A stretch of DNA of 59,513 bases from an uncultured Candidatus Saccharibacteria bacterium. Lineage in GTDB: Bacteria > Patescibacteriota > Saccharimonadia > Saccharimonadales > Saccharimonadaceae. The notes under the pieces are model-generated. The model had not been told where the DNA came from and searched no databases. It saw only the letters and a program-made list of their open reading frames with translations. Positions 24,352 through 31,849 of this stretch are shown here, piece after piece. Position 1 is the stretch's first letter; each line of letters starts with the position of its first letter. The translations under genes were made by a program, and so were the position numbers. The stretch lies in the NCBI GenBank assembly GCA_938018005.1, contig CALIJG010000022.1, positions 1-59,513 of the forward strand, read 5' to 3'.

Positions 24352-27117
24352 ATGATGAACTCTCTTGTATCTAAGCTAAAGCGCTTTTCACTCTTTCCAT
24401 TAGCTATTATTCTTGTACTTAGTTCTAGTGTGTTTATAGACCAAAAGGCTTATGCTGATGATCATGATAAAAAAATAAGAGCGTGGATTCTTTACGAAGG
24501 GCAGTCTGGTTATGATCCTAGAACTGAACCTGGTACCTACCAGCATAATACTTGCTTTTATGGTATAGATGATATTAGGGCTGTAGATGTCGGTAAGGAT
24601 AGAATCGGCGGTTCTGGTCTTGATGGAACTAATCGTATAGTTGATGGAAAATGGATGAAGTGTTCTGATATATATGCAGAAGGAATTCCTTTATGGGGTT
24701 TTAAAGGCGCAGAAGATTTTCTAACACAGGCAGGTTATGTAAACAAAAATGGATGGTGGAGCGCCACACGTGGTGTGCAAGGCGCTGTTAATGATGCTAT
24801 TAGGAAAAAGTTAGGGATTAAGAATGACAGGGCTTCGGATTATCTTGGGCCTGGTGAGTTATATAGCTATAGTTACAAAGATTTTACAAATTCCTGCCCT
24901 ATCACAGGGGAAGCTGACCGATCTCAGTATAGTAGTTCACAAGCGGGAGCAGCAGACAAGGGAGCTGATGGTTTTATATCTTACGATAAAATTGGCAAAG
25001 ATGCCAATGGTAACGATGTTATCAAAAAGACTATAGCTAAGTATAGTACCACTGGTTCGATATCTACAAATACGTGTAGATTAAAAGCTAGTACTGTTAC
25101 AAAAAATGCGCAAGCCGCGATCAAGGCAGCTGAAAAAAATAAAAAGAAATCTGATGATGCAAACAAGAACAAGAATAGCCCTGATGATAAGAATGCTAAC
25201 AAGGTAGATGCTGGAACAGGCGAATCTGCCCAGCAAGGTGATGGCGAAGATAAGGAAGAATCCAAATCACGCTGCGCTATCGATGGTGTTGGCTGGCTCA
25301 TCTGCCCCGTTGTTAATCTCCTTGCTGATATCTCAGACGATTCTGCAGGTATTTTGGCAAAGTTGCTTGAAGTCAATTCCATCATACTCACAGATCGTGG
25401 CCCCGATTCTGCCTTCCACTATTGGTCGCGCATTCGAGACATTGCCAATATTGTCTTTATCATTGTTTTCTTGATCATCATCTACTCACAGGTTAGTGGT
25501 CTTGGTATTAGCAACTACGGCATTAAAAAGCTTTTACCAAAGCTACTTATGACTATTGTCCTCGTCAATATATCTTTCTATATATGTAGTATTCTTGTTG
25601 ATATCTCTAATATTATTGGGTCATCGTCATTCAATTTCATTACTTCACTCGGTGGTGGCGGGAGCGGCCCAGAAGGTGGCTGGGCAACGAAAGGAAACTG
25701 GTGGACGGGTGCTGCTGCTACCGTTCTAGGTACTGCTACAGCTTTCTTTGTGTTAGGTACTCTTATTTCTGGTCTTGTTTTTGTCGTTGTTACTGCAACT
25801 ATTACAGTATTCCTTCTTGGTGCACGGCAAGCGTTGGTTATCTTTACTATTATTCTATCGCCGCTTGCTTTTGTAGCACTGCTATTACCAAGTACCGAAG
25901 GGTTATTTAAGAAGTGGTGGGGCTTCTTCAAGACACTCCTCTTTCTCTATCCAGCAATTGGCTTACTCTATGGTGCATGCAATCTGGGGGCAACGGTCAT
26001 TAATGGTATGAAGGGTGAATCACCTGTATTACTACAGATTATTGCTGCCGCTCTTACCTTCACACCACTCCTCTTAGTTTCTCGCCTAACAAGCCTTATG
26101 ACCTCAATGATGGGGCTAGCAAATATTGCTGATAAGTGGGGCAACTTGGCTGGCAAAGCTACTGAGAAGAAGTTGCAGTCTGGACTAGATAATTCTATGT
26201 ATGGGCAACTTATGGCCACTCGTAAACGAAACAAAGAGCGTAGACGTGCACAAATACAAGCGGGCACCTACAGAGGTTCTAACTGGATCCCCACAAACTG
26301 GGTCAGAAATGCAAGAAGCAAAACAATGGGCGGTATCAACAATATAGCCGGGAGAGTCCCAGGGGCTATTGGAGAGACAGCTCGACGCGCCCAAGGAAAT
26401 GCTGCCAATATTATAAAACAGCAGTCGAAAGAGGAAATGGATCTCGCTGAAGCAAAATACGAAAACATAGAATATGTAAACGCTGAGGGCAAAAAGCAAT
26501 CACTTACTCAGGGCGATTATTTTGATCTTGCAATGGGTAAAAATATAATGGGGAGAAACAAGAAGGGTGAGCTTGTCCCAGTTCTTGAAGGCGCTAAAAT
26601 GTCTCAATATGACAGGCGTTTTGTCCTTCAACGAGCAGCCAAGGGTGGAAACTCAGATCAGATTAAGAAGCTCGCAGAAGAATCCGTTGATCCAAAATCG
26701 TCAATGGGGCCACTAGATGCCTTTGATCTTCAAACACTCGCTGAGGGTATTCGAGATTCAGGTGCGGCTAGTAAGAACCCCTGGGTAACCGGTGCTGCAA
26801 TTGCCGATATTCAGTCTGGAAGATTTAACTTCGATAAGGCTGTTACTGACGCAGCCAAATCTGGTAAAATCACTGCGCCTAAAATCGCACAAATGGATGC
26901 AGCTGCAGCAGACAATCTATTTAGCTCTCTTCGTAAGAATGAGTCCGATGACCCACGTGTTAAGCCTGAAGATCTTTCAGCTGCGAGAAAGGCTACTGGC
27001 TACGCAGTTCAGGCTGCTCTTGATTCACCAGAACTCGCCCCACTAATTCATGGTAATCCACGCGTTAACCTGCGTGTAAACACTATGAAAACTTGGAAGG
27101 AAAGAGGGTGGCATTAA
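24352..27117 (+). CDS. VirB6/TrbL-like T4SS membrane protein
   Basis: 921 residues. A signal peptide (about 10-35, ending KAYADD) leads to a ~290-residue outer domain, a Lys/Asn/Asp-rich low-complexity linker (about 255-305), then a multi-helix membrane domain (about 360-600) with FLLGARQALVIFTIILSPLAF and similar helices, and a long basic then acidic cytoplasmic tail of ~300 residues. The order and helix pattern fit the VirB6/TrbL-like channel component of Gram-positive-type T4SS. The start could be 24352 or the next ATG at 24355. The gene is visibly AT-richer than its neighbours and is the first of a same-strand series ending at 36895. The family call rests on topology and neighbours, not on a motif. 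Confidence 0.7.
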   Translation: MMNSLVSKLKRFSLFPLAIILVLSSSVFIDQKAYADDHDKKIRAWILYEGQSGYDPRTEPGTYQHNTCFYGIDDIRAVDVGKDRIGGSGLDGTNRIVDGKWMKCSDIYAEGIPLWGFKGAEDFLTQAGYVNKNGWWSATRGVQGAVNDAIRKKLGIKNDRASDYLGPGELYSYSYKDFTNSCPITGEADRSQYSSSQAGAADKGADGFISYDKIGKDANGNDVIKKTIAKYSTTGSISTNTCRLKASTVTKNAQAAIKAAEKNKKKSDDANKNKNSPDDKNANKVDAGTGESAQQGDGEDKEESKSRCAIDGVGWLICPVVNLLADISDDSAGILAKLLEVNSIILTDRGPDSAFHYWSRIRDIANIVFIIVFLIIIYSQVSGLGISNYGIKKLLPKLLMTIVLVNISFYICSILVDISNIIGSSSFNFITSLGGGGSGPEGGWATKGNWWTGAAATVLGTATAFFVLGTLISGLVFVVVTATITVFLLGARQALVIFTIILSPLAFVALLLPSTEGLFKKWWGFFKTLLFLYPAIGLLYGACNLGATVINGMKGESPVLLQIIAAALTFTPLLLVSRLTSLMTSMMGLANIADKWGNLAGKATEKKLQSGLDNSMYGQLMATRKRNKERRRAQIQAGTYRGSNWIPTNWVRNARSKTMGGINNIAGRVPGAIGETARRAQGNAANIIKQQSKEEMDLAEAKYENIEYVNAEGKKQSLTQGDYFDLAMGKNIMGRNKKGELVPVLEGAKMSQYDRRFVLQRAAKGGNSDQIKKLAEESVDPKSSMGPLDAFDLQTLAEGIRDSGAASKNPWVTGAAIADIQSGRFNFDKAVTDAAKSGKITAPKIAQMDAAAADNLFSSLRKNESDDPRVKPEDLSAARKATGYAVQAALDSPELAPLIHGNPRVNLRVNTMKTWKERGWH

Positions 27118-27185
27118 TCTCTATCATCCATACTATCTATTCTTATCCTCCCCATCCCCCTCATGCTATAATAAATACATAAACT

Positions 27186-29033
27186 ATGTCGAGATATAAG
27201 GTTGCGCAGGATGTAGAGGCAGAGGATAAGATTCTTGGGCCGTTTAGCTTTCGCCAGTTTATTTATCTGCTGGTTGCGGCGGCAGGGATTGCGTTGGCGT
27301 GGGGGCTATCACAGGTGTTTTTGCCACTGGCGGTTATTCCGGTGCCAATTATTCTGCTGTTTGGTGCGCTAGCTTTGCCCTTACGTAAGGATCAGCCAAT
27401 GGAGGTCTACCTCGCGGCGGTGGTATCATTCTACACCAAGCCACGTCGGCGCATGTGGCAGCCCGATGGCATCAACTCACTCATCGAGATTACAGTACCC
27501 GAGAAGGTAGAGATTGAGCGGACGAAGAACCTCAGCCAAGACGAAGCCGAGCGCCGCCTAGCGTATCTGTCGCAGCTGGCTGATAGCCATGGCTGGTCTA
27601 TCCGCCACACCCGCGTGCCCGATGCACAGGGGTCGATGATTAGCGATGTCTACTTCGAGGCGCAGCAGACCTCGGATATGTTTGATGATAACAGTAGCGA
27701 AGCGCGAGCGATGACGCGGCGCATTGAGCAATCCAACCAAGCCCGGCGCCGAGCCGCCATCGAGCGCATGCAAGCTCCACCAGCCGCACTGCCCGCTGTA
27801 GCTGACGGGCAACCGCTCCAGCAAGCTCCCGTGCCATACCAGCCGGCATGGCCGCAAGTTCAGCAACAGCCATACCAGGTAGCTCCAAATACTTCACCAC
27901 AGACTATACCACCATACCAACCACCAGCTGACGATGCTGGTTTTGCACCAGTATCACCACCCCAGCCTCGCATGCCTGAGTCGCCATACTCAGCACCAGA
28001 GCCTCAGCGCCCAGCGGTGTCGTATTCGTCCACGAGCTTCCCGGAGAATCGTACGGCGTCGTCGCATCAGCAAGCTCCCTCGCCCGATGCTAGCGCCTAC
28101 CAAAACCAACCAAACCCATACCCACCTCAGCAACCTACCGAGGTATACGAGATTTCGCCAGTGGATGATGCGGCGCATGACGAAACGCCTGTTACTGAGC
28201 CACAGCCCATGCCGCAAAAGCATGACTCACTCCAGTCTCTGCCAATGGCACTGCCCGCCGTTATTCCGCACGATTCGGTCTTGCCAGACGCCCTGAGTAA
28301 GCCCTACACACCGCCTGAACCTACAGCAGAAGCTGCGCCAGAGCCCAAGCCAGAGGAGACACCATCCTTTGAGGCGATCTATGCCAACCTGCGCCAGCAC
28401 GCCACTCCCATCACCGATGCTGTGCCGCTTGTACCACCCCAAAAGCCAGCCGCGCGCACTGCAGCTACACCTGATTATCAACCAGCTGCAGCACCTTCTA
28501 CCGATGCTCAGCCGCCATTCACTCCAGCACCTGCAGAGCAACCGACCCCAGCAGCGCCAACTCCCAATTATCCACACACTCCTACGCCACACCCTCCCCA
28601 GCAGCCAGTACCACCTCAGCAACCACCCATCGCGCCAGCTCAGTCTACACCGACGCTCGCACCCACCCCAGCCGCAGTATCCTACCGAGAGCGCTCGACA
28701 CTGGCTGATGATAAAAATGTCATCGATATGGCGGTGCGCTACAACCCATACCCTAGTATTCATCAGTCGGTTATCCAGCCGCTCGACCCCAGTTATTACG
28801 CCAAGACGACCCCCTCGCGTGAGGAACGCCTACGTGAGGAGCAGCTCGCCCAGCAACGCAACAATATGCCGCCAAACACTAGCACAAACACCGTCTCGCC
28901 TGATATAATTAGACTAGCCAGCAACTCTGATTTGTCCGTTGCTGCCATTGCCAATGAAGCCAACCGGATTCAACATCAAGAGCAGGCCAGTCAGAATAAT
29001 GACGATGATGAGATTGTCATCCCTTTGCGCTAA
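27186..29033 (+). CDS. PrgI-family T4SS protein (VirB3-like) with long Pro/Gln tail
   Basis: 615 residues. The N-terminal ~110 residues are a PrgI domain: KVAQDVEAEDKILGPFSFRQF, two membrane helices at about 27-46 and 48-68, then LRKDQPMEVYLAAVVSFYTKPRRRMW. PrgI proteins take the VirB3 place and are found next to VirB4 ATPases. After a short helical stretch (ERRLAYLSQLADSHGW) the remaining ~400 residues are Pro/Gln/Ala-rich and likely disordered, with a conserved-looking end (VSPDIIRLASNSDLSVAAIA). A -10 box TGCTATAAT lies 13 nt before the ATG. It is followed within 20 bp by the TraC-like gene. Confidence 0.85.
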   Translation: MSRYKVAQDVEAEDKILGPFSFRQFIYLLVAAAGIALAWGLSQVFLPLAVIPVPIILLFGALALPLRKDQPMEVYLAAVVSFYTKPRRRMWQPDGINSLIEITVPEKVEIERTKNLSQDEAERRLAYLSQLADSHGWSIRHTRVPDAQGSMISDVYFEAQQTSDMFDDNSSEARAMTRRIEQSNQARRRAAIERMQAPPAALPAVADGQPLQQAPVPYQPAWPQVQQQPYQVAPNTSPQTIPPYQPPADDAGFAPVSPPQPRMPESPYSAPEPQRPAVSYSSTSFPENRTASSHQQAPSPDASAYQNQPNPYPPQQPTEVYEISPVDDAAHDETPVTEPQPMPQKHDSLQSLPMALPAVIPHDSVLPDALSKPYTPPEPTAEAAPEPKPEETPSFEAIYANLRQHATPITDAVPLVPPQKPAARTAATPDYQPAAAPSTDAQPPFTPAPAEQPTPAAPTPNYPHTPTPHPPQQPVPPQQPPIAPAQSTPTLAPTPAAVSYRERSTLADDKNVIDMAVRYNPYPSIHQSVIQPLDPSYYAKTTPSREERLREEQLAQQRNNMPPNTSTNTVSPDIIRLASNSDLSVAAIANEANRIQHQEQASQNNDDDEIVIPLR

Positions 29034-29051
29034 GAAATAAGAAGGAGAGTG

Positions 29052-30008
29052 GTGTCACCAAATTCACCCAACAATCAACAACCACCAGCTGGGCCACCCA
29101 GCCAGTTTGGCTATAGCCAAAGCCAGGGCGCTGCGCCAACGGGCCAGGTACCAGCTAATTACCCGCAGTATCCCGCTCCGCCGCAGAGTAACTACCCCGC
29201 AGTGCAAGCACCGGCTCAGCCACCAGCTGTGCAGGGCAATACGAATGATCAGCCCCCCCAAGACACCAAGAAAAAGGCTCCACCCAAGCCCGCTACCACG
29301 CAGAATAGCCTCCTCCTCTCGGAACTGCGTGATGATATGATCATCATGGGTGATGGTAGCTTTCGCGCCGTCATCGCCTGTGAGTCGATTAACTTTGACC
29401 TCATGAGCGCTCGTGAGCGCGAGGGGGTGGAGTATAGCTACCAGAACTTTCTCAATGCGCTATACTTCCCGGTGCAGATCTGCATTCGCTCGCAGCGGGT
29501 GGATATTGGCCCTTACTTGGATAAGCTCGTTGCCATCCAGCGCACCCAAGACAACATGCTACTAAGCGTGCTAATGGAAGACTATATCAACTTCATCGAC
29601 GACCTCTCGCAAAACGCCAACATCATGGACAAGAGCTTCTACGTCGTCATCCCGTATTACCCAGCAGGGGAGGGGACGATTCTCGACCAGAGTAAAGGGT
29701 TCTTCACCAAGCTCTTCGCCCCCAAGAACACCAACACCGTGACGAAGATTAGCAAAGAAACCTACGAGCGAGCCCGCGAGGAGATCCGCAACCGGGCTGA
29801 CACCATCCTCAACGGCTTGATGCAGATTGGTGTACGGGCAGTGCAGCTCAAGACTAAAGAGCTCGGCACTCTCTATTACAACATGTACAACCCCGACACG
29901 GCAGTGCGCGAGCCGCTGGGCGACTTTAATAACGTGACTTCCACCTTCGTCCGCAAAGGCGAGGGAGCCGTCCCAACCTCGACAGCATATCACAAAGGAG
30001 ATTTTTAA
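29052..30008 (+). CDS. TraC-like / VirB4 N-terminal-type T4SS protein
   Basis: 318 residues. A Pro/Gln-rich N-terminal ~85 residues precede a globular domain beginning NSLLLSELRDDMIIMGDGSFRAV, which resembles the TraC-like or VirB4 N-terminal domain that docks the ATPase on the inner-membrane channel. No Walker motifs are present, so it has no ATPase activity by itself. Two GTG codons (29049 and 29052) follow AAGGAG; I prefer 29052 for spacing. The stop overlaps the VirB4 start by one base (TAATG), indicating coupled translation and probably a complex. A split of one ancestral VirB4 into two genes is possible. Confidence 0.8.
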   Translation: MSPNSPNNQQPPAGPPSQFGYSQSQGAAPTGQVPANYPQYPAPPQSNYPAVQAPAQPPAVQGNTNDQPPQDTKKKAPPKPATTQNSLLLSELRDDMIIMGDGSFRAVIACESINFDLMSAREREGVEYSYQNFLNALYFPVQICIRSQRVDIGPYLDKLVAIQRTQDNMLLSVLMEDYINFIDDLSQNANIMDKSFYVVIPYYPAGEGTILDQSKGFFTKLFAPKNTNTVTKISKETYERAREEIRNRADTILNGLMQIGVRAVQLKTKELGTLYYNMYNPDTAVREPLGDFNNVTSTFVRKGEGAVPTSTAYHKGDF

Positions 30009-31843
30009 TGGCACGACGACCCGATCCAATCGACATTGCTGCCCAGCAGCGCGAGCGCGAGCAAGCAGAGGTAGAAGAAGCCTTTATCAAGGGGATGACG
30101 ACGCTGCGCGACTTAATCGCTCCCAGCAGTCTCGAGATCCACAGCACGTACTTCCGCATTGGTACCAAGTATGGCCGCACACTCTACATTTATGGCTACC
30201 CACGTGAGCTCTACACAGGCTGGCTGTCAGGATTGATCAACATCGACCAAGTGCTCGATATTAGCATGTTTATTTACCCTGTCGAGACAGAGATCGTCCT
30301 TAATAACCTCCGCAAGAAGGTGACGCAGCTTGAGGCTGATATGGCGCTTAATTCCGAAAAAGGCAAGGTGCGTGACCCAGCCCGCGAGGCCGCTCTAGCC
30401 GACGCCGAGGAATTGCGTGACCAGCTACAGCTTGGAGCCGAGCGTTTCTTCCGCTTTGGGCTTTACGTCACGCTTTATGCCGATAGCCTCGAGGAATTGA
30501 GCTTCGTCCAGCACGTCATCGAGACAATCTTTGGCCAAAATATGGTCTACAGCAAGACCGCCAGCAACCAGCAAGAGCAAGGCCTCAACAGTACCATCCC
30601 CCAAATGACCGACCAGCTGCAAGTCCGCCGCAACATGAACACTGGCGCGGTGAGCACGAGCTTTCCCTTTACTAGTGCCGACCTCAGTGACGGCGAGGGT
30701 ATTCTCTATGGTGTCAACCAGCACAACCAAGGACTCGTTATTTTCGACCGCTTTAGCCTTGAGAATGCGAATATGGTCGTCTTTGCAAAGTCTGGTGCTG
30801 GTAAATCCTTCACCGTTAAGCTCGAGGCGCTGCGCAGTATGATGCTTGGCACCGACATCCTCGTCATCGACCCTGAGAACGAATACCAAAAGCTGGCCGA
30901 TGCAGTCGGCGGCAGTTACATTCGCCTCAGCCTCAGTAGCGATACGCGAATTAACCCCTTCGACCTTCCCCGAGTAATCGACAGCGACGAAGCAACTGAT
31001 GCCCTGCGCGCCAACCTCATCACCCTGCAGCGGCTCTTCAAGCTTATGCTGGGCGGCACGTTGGTGGGTGGGCAGCAGATTGCCTTGCTCAGCCCAGCTG
31101 AGGAGGCCGATCTCGACCAAGCGCTCATCGATACCTACGCCCGAGCTGGTATTACCAGCGATCCACTGACGCATAACTCTCAGCCACCGACGATCATCGA
31201 CCTCTACGATACTCTCCTTCACATGGGTGGAGCAGGGCCGTCACTGGCCCAGCGTCTGCGCAAATACACCACAGGCACTTTTGCTGGTATCTTTAGCCAG
31301 CAGAGCAATGTTGATATTAATAACAGCATGGTCGTGTTTAACATCCGCGATCTCGAGGATGACCTACGGCCAGTGGCAATGTATATTGTGCTGAGCCACA
31401 TCTGGAATATCGCTCGCACCGTACAGCGCCGGCGGATGCTCATCGTTGATGAGGCCTGGCAGCTGATGAAGTATGAGGATTCAGCGGAGTTTCTCCATAG
31501 CCTAGCCAAGCGAGCCCGTAAGTACTCTCTGGGCCTGACGACCATCACGCAGGATGTGGAGGACTTTATGGGGAGCGAGAAGGGCCGGGCTATTGTAGCA
31601 AATAGCTCGCTCCAGCTTTTGCTAAAGCAATCAACCAGTGCAGTGGATGTGCTAGCTGAGGTCTTCAAGCTCACCGAGGAGGAGCGTAAGCGCCTGTCTA
31701 ACTTCCCTGTAGGCGATGGCCTCTTCTTTGCAGGGCAAAACCACGTCCACATTCGCATTTTTGCCAGCGAGACCGAGACGCAATTCATCACCACCAACCC
31801 GGTGGCCAATAACAGCTTATACCAGCAGCCAGTGAGGTCGTAG
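30008..31843 (+). CDS. virB4: VirB4-type T4SS ATPase
   Basis: 611 residues. The N-terminal ~230 residues hold the VirB4 N-domain (STYFRIGTKYGRTLYIYGYP). The motor domain has Walker A AKSGAGKSF at about 260-268, DPENEYQKL, and Walker B RRMLIVDEAWQLM at about 476-488, followed by the KRARKYSLGLTTITQD segment typical of VirB4/TraC. It powers assembly of the T4SS and substrate movement at the cytoplasmic membrane. AAAGGAG precedes the ATG. The next gene starts 6 bp after its stop. Conserved residues are intact, so the system should be functional. No VirD4 coupling protein or relaxase lies in the window. Confidence 0.95.
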   Translation: MARRPDPIDIAAQQREREQAEVEEAFIKGMTTLRDLIAPSSLEIHSTYFRIGTKYGRTLYIYGYPRELYTGWLSGLINIDQVLDISMFIYPVETEIVLNNLRKKVTQLEADMALNSEKGKVRDPAREAALADAEELRDQLQLGAERFFRFGLYVTLYADSLEELSFVQHVIETIFGQNMVYSKTASNQQEQGLNSTIPQMTDQLQVRRNMNTGAVSTSFPFTSADLSDGEGILYGVNQHNQGLVIFDRFSLENANMVVFAKSGAGKSFTVKLEALRSMMLGTDILVIDPENEYQKLADAVGGSYIRLSLSSDTRINPFDLPRVIDSDEATDALRANLITLQRLFKLMLGGTLVGGQQIALLSPAEEADLDQALIDTYARAGITSDPLTHNSQPPTIIDLYDTLLHMGGAGPSLAQRLRKYTTGTFAGIFSQQSNVDINNSMVVFNIRDLEDDLRPVAMYIVLSHIWNIARTVQRRRMLIVDEAWQLMKYEDSAEFLHSLAKRARKYSLGLTTITQDVEDFMGSEKGRAIVANSSLQLLLKQSTSAVDVLAEVFKLTEEERKRLSNFPVGDGLFFAGQNHVHIRIFASETETQFITTNPVANNSLYQQPVRS

Positions 31844-31849
31844 CCTGCC

